Shown: positions 1 through 5,336 of the stretch, piece by piece | How positions within the stretch are numbered: position 1 is the first letter of the stretch | Layout of the letters: every line of letters starts with the position of its first letter | NCBI GenBank assembly: GCA_900754745.1 | Contig: CAAEEB010000091.1 | Span: 1-16,341, forward strand | Direction of reading: 5' to 3' | Length of the DNA: 16,341 nucleotides | From: an uncultured Collinsella sp. | GTDB lineage: Bacteria > Actinomycetota > Coriobacteriia > Coriobacteriales > Coriobacteriaceae | Notes under the pieces: model-generated | What the model was told of the DNA's origin: nothing | What the model saw: only the letters and a program-made list of their open reading frames with translations | The model's database searches: none | Translations under genes and position numbers: made by a program

Positions 1-5
1 ACCCC

Positions 6-569
6 TTAGCCTCTCTGCTCCGCCTTGTACTTCATGTACTCGGCGGTGCTCATTTCGTTGATGTCCTTGCCGCCCTCGCCCTTGGGGGCGTGGGCCACGT
101 CGGCACCCTTGACGGTCGTGGTTGCGATGAAGTCGGCCCAGTCGGCCTTGATGCCCTCGGTCAGCTTGTCCGCGTCCTCGATAGCGCCGTCCTTGACGGT
201 CACGCCCTCGAGGTCGGAGACCTTGAGAACGGTGTCGATGCGCTTGGGGTCGACGCCCGCAGACTTGAGCAGCTCTCGGTACAGGCTGCGCTTCTCTGTT
301 GCCGCCTTTTCCCCAGCGACCTCGGCCTTGTAATCGTCGAGTTCCTTGCACTTGGCCTTGTACTTTTCCTCGTACTCGCCCGCGCCCTCGCCCTTGGCCT
401 TGAGTGCGTCCAGCTCCTTCTTGTAGCCGTCCGCTATGCCAGCGGCCCCCTTGAACTCGTCGCGCTGCGCCTTGAGCGCGTTCACGCTCTCGGCATGCTC
501 GTCGATGATCTGGTCGATCTTCTCGTCCTCGATGCCCATTGCCTTGAGCATCTTTCGCGTAAGTGCCAA
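6..569 (-). CDS. Phage scaffold / minor structural protein GP20 family
   Basis: Probable capsid scaffolding protein (Phage_GP20-like), 187 aa, which would guide major capsid assembly and then leave the prohead. The N-terminus (ALTRKMLKAMGIEDEKIDQI) fits the family pattern of a short helix followed by 'LG(I/V)..dki..I...H'. It continues as a long charged, Lys/Glu/Ala-rich helical or coiled-coil stretch (about residues 20-100) and ends in an acidic/Gly tail. I place the start at TTG 567-569 because AGGGAGA lies 5 nt upstream and the product then begins as family members do; the longer frame to 662 adds 31 unconvincing residues. It is last on the left; the major capsid gene should follow beyond the window edge. 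The family call is from recognition of sequence pattern only. Confidence 0.8.
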   Translation of the reverse strand: MALTRKMLKAMGIEDEKIDQIIDEHAESVNALKAQRDEFKGAAGIADGYKKELDALKAKGEGAGEYEEKYKAKCKELDDYKAEVAGEKAATEKRSLYRELLKSAGVDPKRIDTVLKVSDLEGVTVKDGAIEDADKLTEGIKADWADFIATTTVKGADVAHAPKGEGGKDINEMSTAEYMKYKAEQRG

Positions 570-678
570 CAGAATCTCCCTTGCTTCGGAATGGGCGGGT
601 TCCCACCTATTGCCTCGGCGGGGCCCGCGCCGCAATACCTCGCGGCAAGGGTGAGTATCCAAACGGAGTAACGCGGCC
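570..678 (-). other. Intergenic region with a GC-rich hairpin
   Basis: This 109-bp gap separates the gp10-like and scaffold genes. It contains an inverted repeat at 609-636: ATTGC pairs with GCAAT and GGCG with CGCC, with a 3-nt bulge and a 7-nt GC-rich loop. There is no T-run after it on the minus strand, so it is not an ordinary intrinsic terminator. It could modulate expression of scaffold and capsid relative to upstream genes. The scaffold ribosome-binding site is at the low-coordinate end. No clear promoter seen. Confidence 0.4.
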
Positions 679-1101
679 CTATGCGCCGCCCCTCAGGTGC
701 TTCTCGAGAATCGACCGGTACGTGTCTCCGTGGCCCGTCGCCGCCTTGCGCAGGAAGTGCTTGCCCTTCATGCGGGAGGTCCCCTCCTCGACGTACGGCG
801 CGTACTCGACGTTGGTGCCGATGAAGCAGTCGTAGCCTTTGAGGAGGTGCGTGACGGAGTTGCGCAACCTGCCCGTGTCGACCGGGCACGTCGCCTTGGC
901 GTAGCCCTCCGCGACGAGGCCTATCTCCTCCAGGCCAGTTTTATAGGCGCGCAGGAGGGCCTTCTCGACCTGCTCGATGTTGTTCTGCCGTATCTCGATG
1001 CACTCGGCGGTATCCAGCTTCGCGGCGTTCACGATCTCCTCGGTGATGAGGGTGCCGTGCCGGCCGTGGTCGCCGACGCCACCAACGAGCCCGTAAGCCA
1101 T
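679..1101 (-). CDS. HK97 gp10-like head-tail / minor structural protein
   Basis: Protein of 140 aa resembling the HK97-gp10 family of small structural proteins acting at the head-tail junction or tail. Seen in the sequence: a helical N-terminal half with an IEQVEKALLRAYKTGLEEIG-like segment, then the family signature A...CPVDTGRLRNS, then YAPYVEEGTS and a KGKHFLRKA segment near the C-terminus. The start is ATG 1099-1101, overlapping the stop of the upstream gene as TGATG; the longer open frame to 1188 adds a low-complexity Arg/Gly stretch typical of a shadow reading. In most siphophages this protein is encoded after the major capsid gene, so its place before the scaffold gene is slightly unusual. 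Confidence 0.75.
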   Translation of the reverse strand: MAYGLVGGVGDHGRHGTLITEEIVNAAKLDTAECIEIRQNNIEQVEKALLRAYKTGLEEIGLVAEGYAKATCPVDTGRLRNSVTHLLKGYDCFIGTNVEYAPYVEEGTSRMKGKHFLRKAATGHGDTYRSILEKHLRGGA

Positions 1102-1322
1102 CAGTCGAGCACCTCGCACCCGTAGCCCACGCGGCCGTCGACGTCCGCCTCGATGGCCTCGACGGCCTGCACCGGCACGCCCTCGCACCCGAGCGTGCAG
1201 CCGTCGTCGGGCTCAACCTCGTCGCCGCGCTGCGTGCAGATGTAGGTATCCGGGAACGTGAAGCCGAAGCCCAGCTTTACGGCGCAGTCGCCGCAGTTCG
1301 CACAAGTGAATAGCTCTTTCAT
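1101..1322 (-). CDS. Small Cys-rich hypothetical protein
   Basis: A 73-aa protein I do not recognise. It begins with a CANCGDC cluster (about residues 7-13) and has further Cys residues in an ICTQRGDEVEPDDGC-type segment, suggesting a small metal-binding fold. The C-terminal half is acidic. ATG at 1320-1322 follows a G-rich stretch (GGGGCAGG) that can serve as a ribosome-binding site. It is the first gene after the terminator at 1373-1397 and is translationally coupled (TGATG) to the gp10-like gene, so it probably belongs to the structural operon. Function unknown. Confidence 0.6.
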   Translation of the reverse strand: MKELFTCANCGDCAVKLGFGFTFPDTYICTQRGDEVEPDDGCTLGCEGVPVQAVEAIEADVDGRVGYGCEVLD

Positions 1323-1372
1323 GCCTGCCCCAATCTCTCTGCGGGCAGTGTCACGGCACGGTCACGCGGCAT

Positions 1373-1397
1373 GAAAAAAGCCCCGCCGTGGCGGGGC
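1373..1397 (-). terminator. Rho-independent terminator after the immunity gene
   Basis: On the minus strand an 8-bp GC stem (GCCCCGCC with GGCGGGGC, 1380-1397) is followed by TTTTTT (1374-1379). It sits about 10 bp past the stop of the probable immunity gene and would separate the toxin/immunity pair from the following structural genes. Confidence 0.85.
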
Positions 1398-1407
1398 CCG
1401 CTGTGAT

Positions 1408-1674
1408 CTATTGGATTTTTACCTCGTGGGCCTTGTCCATCTCAAGCTCGATAGCAGACGGGCTCTCGCCTCTGAGGAAAAATGGAATCGGGAAGAAGTC
1501 AATCTTCCCCGTTTCCTTGTCGATGGCATACGGAGTGTCGCCCGGGGCCATCTTTCCATCGAAACCGAAACCGACGAACCAATGGTATTTGCCCTCGTAT
1601 GCGCACACCGGGCCGTATCCGTCTACGGCCTCCTCTTCCAGAATCGGCTTTATGGCCTCTTCCAATGTGAGCAT
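1408..1674 (-). CDS. Probable immunity protein (Imm35/YrhB-like) for the MuF toxin
   Basis: An 88-aa acidic protein that starts one base after the stop of the MuF-toxin gene, the usual place for a cognate immunity gene. Seen: N-terminal MLTLEEAIKPILEEEA helix, then Y..KYHWFVGFGFDGK, a G.TPYAIDKETGKIDFF segment and a short C-terminal helix. The single Trp followed by a beta hairpin and the 'DK.TG.I' motif resemble Imm35/YrhB-type immunity proteins known from polymorphic toxin loci. From position and fold pattern I infer that it binds and neutralises the papain-like domain of the upstream protein, protecting the producing cell. The stretch 1441-1560 is about 55% GC, lower than structural genes here. 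The function is an inference; the exact family is uncertain. Confidence 0.65.
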   Translation of the reverse strand: MLTLEEAIKPILEEEAVDGYGPVCAYEGKYHWFVGFGFDGKMAPGDTPYAIDKETGKIDFFPIPFFLRGESPSAIELEMDKAHEVKIQ

Positions 1675-1675
1675 A

Positions 1676-3415
1676 TCAACCTCTTGTCGTCAGGCACTCG
1701 TCGATAAGGTCGCCAAACTCGGCGTCGTCAACTCGCGCGAACTCCGTCTCCTCGGCCTTGATTATACCAAAATACCAGCTCACGTCCTCATCACCGCTCT
1801 GTGGGTCTATGAACTTGATAGCGTTTCCCGTCTTTTCCGCAACGAAAACGTGTCGTCCGCTCTTGCCGCAAAGCCCCTGGTCCCAGGCAACGGAGACCTC
1901 GGCCCTCGCGTCCCCGTTTACCGCAAGGAGGAATGACGTTATTTCTTTCTCCGGCTTATCGCCACCACGTTTCCAAGTGGCCCCCGGAAACACCTTTTTG
2001 TACGACTCGGCGCGCGCGAAGGGGTCATATGCCGATATTTTCCCCCACTTGTTCATCTTAACCGGCTTCGCAACGACGTCGAGCCCACGCCGTCTCGCCT
2101 CATACGCCGGAACGCACCTTTGGCAGTTGTACGAGTACCTGCCGTCTTTGTCCTTCTTTGTCTTAAAGTTCGGGTTGACCTTGGCAAGGTCGGAACCTGC
2201 GGAATGCTCGCCCTTGATCTCCTTGAAAACGCGCCGGCCGTTGACAATGGGCGTCGAACCGGGCGCAAGCGCCGAGTCCAGCACCTTCTGCTGGTCGCCC
2301 GCCGACATCTTCCTGAACCCGCTCGACGGTATGCCGTAGTCCTCGAGCTGGCGCGAGAGCCGCTTTCGCGCCTCGGTCTTGGACACGCCCGCCGTATCCA
2401 GCTTGCGCTTGGTTCCGGGCATTTCCATGAACTCGGAGATGGTGCGGTTCGCGGGTTTGGTGCCGTTGACGGCGGGCTTACCCGCCTTCCATTCCTCGTA
2501 CGTCATGCCCTCGGGCAGGCGGCTGAACCGCTCACCGTCGAGCACGTCGAGTCCGTCGCAGCACGCCACCAGCGTGCACCGGCAGTTCGCGGTCTGGGCA
2601 TACGGCGCCTCGGGGTCGCCCGGGTAGCGGCACCCGTTGCTGAACTTCTCGCCGACCTCGACCTTCTCGCGGTCAATCTCCCTGTGGCTCGAGCGCGTGC
2701 GCAGGTCGAGCGTCGCCACCCATTCCTGCTGCACCTTGATACCGAGCCCCTTGGCCCTCTTGTAGCTGTCGACGCGCCCGGCGTTCTCCGCCGCCGTCAC
2801 CGAAGTGCGGGCCAGGCGCAACGCCGCCGCGCGGTTGGACCCCGCCACGTCCTGCATGCGCTTGGCTATCTTTGGTATCGACTCGCCGAGCAGCACGCCC
2901 TGCGTGATCTGGTTGGCAATGAGCCGGCGGTTCCACGCCATATCCTTGACGACGTTGATGGACGGCTTGGGCAGGTAGCTGTCGTGGTCGGTGAGCAGCC
3001 TCTGCACGGTCGACGCGTCCTGCAGCGCGTAGGCCGTGTCAACGCCCACGGCGCTCTCGACCTGCCACGTGCCGTAGTTGTAGTTCTCGGCGTAGACCTC
3101 GGGCAGCCTGCCCTCGATCGCGGCGGCCGCGACGACGTTCGCGTGCGTCATGGCCTCGGCACACTGCTTGAGCACGATTCGGTAGCGCCTGCCCGCCGCG
3201 ATCTTCCCGCTTCGCCAAGACCTGTATTGCGCCTTGGTGATCTCGCCGGCCCCGAGACGCTCGCGCATCTTCTCGTCGTCGGCCTCGAACTGCGCCAGAT
3301 AGCGCTTGAGGTTGTCGTAGGCCGTCTTGCTCGCCTCGCCGTACACTCCCGCCACCTCGCGCTCGAACGCCCGAATCTCGGCGTCTGAGAACTCGTGAGC
3401 GCTATCCTTCGCCAT
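1676..3415 (-). CDS. MuF-type minor head protein with C-terminal papain-like toxin domain
   Basis: A 579-aa fusion. Residues about 1-290 match the phage Mu gpF/SPP1 gp7 minor head family: helical N-terminus, ARTSVTAAENAGR at about 202-214, the EWVATLDLRTRSSH segment and the terminal NCRCTL motif. After a linker (about 300-395) the C-terminus looks like a Tox-PL/papain-fold toxin 1 (glutamine deamidase-like) domain: catalytic-type Cys in YNCQRCVPAYEARRRG (C431 or C434), His in SGRHVFVAEK (H522) and Asp in IKFIDPQSG (D537). MuF proteins with polymorphic toxin C-termini are a known temperate-phage family; such proteins sit inside the head and may enter with DNA. I choose ATG 3413-3415 because GGAGG lies 6 nt upstream; ATG 3442 has no good site. 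The toxin-coding part is lower in GC than the MuF part, suggesting domain swapping. Toxin activity is inferred from the residues. Confidence 0.8.
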   Translation of the reverse strand: MAKDSAHEFSDAEIRAFEREVAGVYGEASKTAYDNLKRYLAQFEADDEKMRERLGAGEITKAQYRSWRSGKIAAGRRYRIVLKQCAEAMTHANVVAAAAIEGRLPEVYAENYNYGTWQVESAVGVDTAYALQDASTVQRLLTDHDSYLPKPSINVVKDMAWNRRLIANQITQGVLLGESIPKIAKRMQDVAGSNRAAALRLARTSVTAAENAGRVDSYKRAKGLGIKVQQEWVATLDLRTRSSHREIDREKVEVGEKFSNGCRYPGDPEAPYAQTANCRCTLVACCDGLDVLDGERFSRLPEGMTYEEWKAGKPAVNGTKPANRTISEFMEMPGTKRKLDTAGVSKTEARKRLSRQLEDYGIPSSGFRKMSAGDQQKVLDSALAPGSTPIVNGRRVFKEIKGEHSAGSDLAKVNPNFKTKKDKDGRYSYNCQRCVPAYEARRRGLDVVAKPVKMNKWGKISAYDPFARAESYKKVFPGATWKRGGDKPEKEITSFLLAVNGDARAEVSVAWDQGLCGKSGRHVFVAEKTGNAIKFIDPQSGDEDVSWYFGIIKAEETEFARVDDAEFGDLIDECLTTRG

Positions 3416-3463
3416 GCGCCGCCTCCAATCGTCGGCACGCATGGTCGCCCGCGCATAACGGAA

Positions 3464-3491
3464 AAGGGCCCCGACCGAAGCCGGGGCCCTT
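3464..3491 (-). terminator. Strong rho-independent terminator closing the DGR/tail-fibre module
   Basis: A 9-bp stem (AAGGGCCCC with GGGGCCCTT) with about a 10-nt apex, followed on the minus strand by TTTTCC. It begins 2 bp past the stop of the 36-aa gene. The stem is symmetric, but only the minus strand has the T-run continuing after it. Genes downstream (MuF toxin) would need readthrough or their own promoter, which I could not identify in 3416-3463. Confidence 0.85.
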
Positions 3492-3493
3492 CC

Positions 3494-3604
3494 CTACTCG
3501 CCGTCTGCCTCTAGCATCTGGCGTACCTCGTCGCGCCAGCGCTCGGGAACGCTCTCGAGCGTGCGCTTGCCGCTTTTCACGGCGCGGTAGTAGATCTTCG
3601 CCAA
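3494..3604 (-). CDS. 36-aa XkdX/CD1375-like phage protein
   Basis: A tiny protein beginning MAKIYYRAVKSGKRTLESVP and containing PERWRDEVRQML. This matches the pattern of the small XkdX/CD1375-type proteins (MxKxYxxLxxxGxxTIExVPxxxRxxV) encoded after tail-fibre or baseplate genes in many Firmicute and actinobacterial phages; their role is not established. The start is TTG at 3602-3604 with a strong GGAGGTG site 7 nt upstream; the stop of the preceding gene overlaps this leader. It is the last gene before the terminator at 3464-3491, so it likely shares the fibre/RT transcript. Confidence 0.8.
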   Translation of the reverse strand: MAKIYYRAVKSGKRTLESVPERWRDEVRQMLEADGE

Positions 3605-3605
3605 G

Positions 3606-3947
3606 TTACTCACCTCCAACGATGTCGCCGAGCTCGAGAAGGGCCGCTTGCGAGTCGGCGACCTGCTGCTGGAGCGATGCGATCTGCTCCTCCATGCTCA
3701 TGCCGTCCGCCTCGTGTGCCGTCCAGACGGTGTCAAAGTCGGCCTTTGCGCCATCGACCGTCAGCTCGCCCGTCGGGTCGGTGAAGTGCAGCTCCTCGTA
3801 GGTGAACACCTTCACCTTGACGGAACCGCCCTCGCCTCCCTGCTCCTCGCGCTCGCCCTCGGCGATGCCGCGGCGCAGCCAGACGTCGGTCCCCGCGATC
3901 TCGACCGTCTCGGGCCTCTCGCCCGTTCGCTCCGACTTCACAACCAT
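3606..3947 (-). CDS. Hypothetical protein of the tail-fibre module, downstream of the RT
   Basis: A 113-aa protein starting at ATG 3945-3947 with AGGAGG 7 nt upstream; that site overlaps the RT stop codon, so translation is probably coupled. Visible parts: a VWLRRGIAEGEREEQGGEGG segment near the N-terminus, KVKVFTYEELHFTDP in the centre, and a C-terminal coiled-coil stretch (MEEQIASLQQQVADSQAALL). Proteins of this type commonly precede the XkdX-like small gene at the end of tail-fibre modules. I considered the DGR accessory protein Avd, but the sequence lacks the basic four-helix-bundle appearance of Avd. Function unknown. Confidence 0.6.
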   Translation of the reverse strand: MVVKSERTGERPETVEIAGTDVWLRRGIAEGEREEQGGEGGSVKVKVFTYEELHFTDPTGELTVDGAKADFDTVWTAHEADGMSMEEQIASLQQQVADSQAALLELGDIVGGE

Positions 3948-3957
3948 ATTTTTCCTC

Positions 3958-4989
3958 CTAACCCACGGCCCTCGCCGCGTTGAATATGCACCGCTTGACG
4001 TTCATCTGGTGCTCCATGACAGCCGTTTTCAGCCAGCCCCAGTAAGAGCACACGCGCCTCGCCAAGCGCTCGGTGCGCCTGCGCATGTAGCGCGCGAACG
4101 CGCGTCGCAGTCGTTTCCAGAGCCTCTTTCGCAAGTCGACCCGGCGCCCGCGAGCGCACCAGATGCGATAGCCCGCGAAGTCGATGGGCTCGGCGCCGTT
4201 GCGCCTCACCTTCCACGGCTTCAGCGACAATCCTAGCCGCCCCAAAACGCGCGCGGCGATGGCCGCGGCCTTCCTGAGCGAACGCTTTGAGTTACCGAGA
4301 AAATAGCCGTCGTCGGCGTACCACACCTGGCATCCCGCGAGCCTCACGCGTTTGCCGCGCCGCTCCTTCGCCGCCTCCTCGACCGCGTGGTACGCGAACG
4401 AGATCACGAGCGCCGCCAACCGAAGCGACAGGTAGCTGCCGAGGATAAGGACGCCGTTCATCGTCGACAGCAGCGAATGGAGCAGGTAGAGGACTTGGCT
4501 GTTCTTGACGTAGCGCGCCACCAGACCCTCCACTATCTCCGTCCGCATCGAGCCGTAGCAGTTGCGGATGTCGACGTGTACGTGGTAGGCGAAGCGGTGA
4601 ACCTCACGCCTGAGCTTGCGCATCCCCAGCGCCGCGCCCTTGCCCTTGACGCCGCTCGACACCTGCCAGAAGCCGACCTTGGCGGCAAGGAGCGGCTCGA
4701 GTGCCCCAACGCACAGGCAGTTGCAGACCTGCCGCTTGATGCTCTCGACGCTTATCTCGCGCAGCTTGCCGTTGTTCGGGTCGTGCTTCAGGTAGGTTCG
4801 AATCGGCTCGAACGTAAGCGTCTCGGTCGAGAGCTCTAGCCAGATGCGGTCGACGAACGCCGTCTCGGTGCCGTATTCGTCGGCGACGCGCCAGCCGTTC
4901 TCCTTGCCTGAGTCGCTTTTCTTCCATCGGTGCAGGGCCTCGACGACGCTTCTGCGCGTGAACTCGATGCCCTTGCAGTAGGTTTTCAT
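3958..4989 (-). CDS. DGR-type reverse transcriptase
   Basis: A 343-aa reverse transcriptase that would copy TR RNA into adenine-mutagenised cDNA for transfer to the VR. Motifs: HVDIRNCYGSM with catalytic D140 (motif A), LILGSYLS at 181-188 (position of the DGR-type I/LGxxxS motif, replacing QGxxxSP of other RTs), WYADDGYFLG with YADD at 224-227 (D226, D227), LKPWK at 256-260 and a DFAGYRIW motif E-like segment at 270-277. The C-terminus is strongly basic (Arg-rich, 280-315) with a YWGWLKTA segment. Length fits the DGR RT family. No maturase, endonuclease or protease domain is present, against a group II intron. It lies 157 bp downstream of the TR in the same orientation. Start ATG 4987-4989 has only a weak AAAGAG-type site. 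Confidence 0.95.
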   Translation of the reverse strand: MKTYCKGIEFTRRSVVEALHRWKKSDSGKENGWRVADEYGTETAFVDRIWLELSTETLTFEPIRTYLKHDPNNGKLREISVESIKRQVCNCLCVGALEPLLAAKVGFWQVSSGVKGKGAALGMRKLRREVHRFAYHVHVDIRNCYGSMRTEIVEGLVARYVKNSQVLYLLHSLLSTMNGVLILGSYLSLRLAALVISFAYHAVEEAAKERRGKRVRLAGCQVWYADDGYFLGNSKRSLRKAAAIAARVLGRLGLSLKPWKVRRNGAEPIDFAGYRIWCARGRRVDLRKRLWKRLRRAFARYMRRRTERLARRVCSYWGWLKTAVMEHQMNVKRCIFNAARAVG

Positions 4990-5146
4990 AGATCAAAGCT
5001 CTTTCTGTCTGTCATACGAGCGTTCGCCTTGCGGCTACCAGCCCGTGAGCCTTGCGGACAAATTTCACTCAAAGGAGTCAGGCAGAGCCGCGTCCCGCCA
5101 GAAAGCGGCGGGCGCGGTAGACACGGTGCGAGTAGAGATTTATAGA
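4990..5146 (-). ncRNA. TR-RT spacer with a strong hairpin, likely part of DGR TR RNA
   Basis: No ORF fits this 157-bp stretch. It holds an 11-bp GC-rich hairpin at 5088-5117: CCGCG + CCCGCC pairs with GGCGGG + CGCGG, a single bulged base at 5093 and a 7-nt loop. In the Bordetella phage BPP-1 DGR, the spacer between TR and RT is part of the functional RNA and holds the cDNA priming site, so an equivalent role is reasonable here. The direct repeat CCTTGCGG occurs at about 5030 and 5051. The RNA role is inferred from location and structure. Confidence 0.5.
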
Positions 5147-5259
5147 CAGATTGCCGGGAGACGAAGTTCCAAGTGGCCCTACCGGACCTGTTCCTCGAGT
5201 TCGCGTAACGAAGACCGGCGTTCGAGCCGTTCCTCAGGTTGCCGAGGAACTGAACCAGA
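5147..5259 (-). repeat. DGR template repeat (TR)
   Basis: A 113-bp non-coding copy of the VR at constant offset 213. Read on the minus strand in the VR frame it would give LGNLRNGSNAGLRYANS, RNRSGRATW and NFVSRQS: rich in AAC and AGG codons, the usual DGR template design in which AAC can mutate to many residues without producing stops. It has 21 adenines on the minus strand; 15 are different in the VR. All other 92 positions are identical. It lies between the target gene and the RT gene. Confidence 0.97.
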
Positions 5260-5336
5260 AACCAGCGCCGCCCTCACCGTGAATCCCTGTTTGGAGTTAG
5301 GAGGGGGCCATCCCCCTCTCAGGGCTACGCCCTGAT
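5260..5336 (-). other. Spacer between target gene and TR with two abutting hairpins
   Basis: Directly after the target-gene stop are two perfect 7-bp hairpins placed back to back: 5319-5335 (TCAGGGC / GCCCTGA, loop TAC) and 5301-5318 (GAGGGGG / CCCCCTC, loop CCAT). Neither has a T-run on the minus strand, so they are unlikely to be ordinary terminators. They could mark the 5' end of the TR RNA or limit the amount of RT made relative to the fibre protein. Too short for an avd gene. Confidence 0.6.

Noticed and set aside
2120..3388. Long plus-strand frame opposite the MuF gene
   Set aside because: Shadow of the minus-strand gene; low-complexity Arg/Leu/Val composition and no start signal.
3606..3947. 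113-aa protein as the DGR Avd accessory factor
   Set aside because: Size fits, but it lacks the basic helical-bundle character and is typical of the small protein that precedes XkdX-like genes in fibre modules.
3958..4989. Reverse transcriptase as a group II intron maturase or retron RT
   Set aside because: No X/maturase or HNH domain, no intron domains V/VI around it, no retron msr/msd-like inverted repeat pair; the adjacent TR/VR pair with adenine-specific changes explains it fully.
5301..5335. The tandem hairpins as intrinsic terminators
   Set aside because: Stems are good but neither strand shows a following T-run, and the RT and TR downstream must be transcribed.
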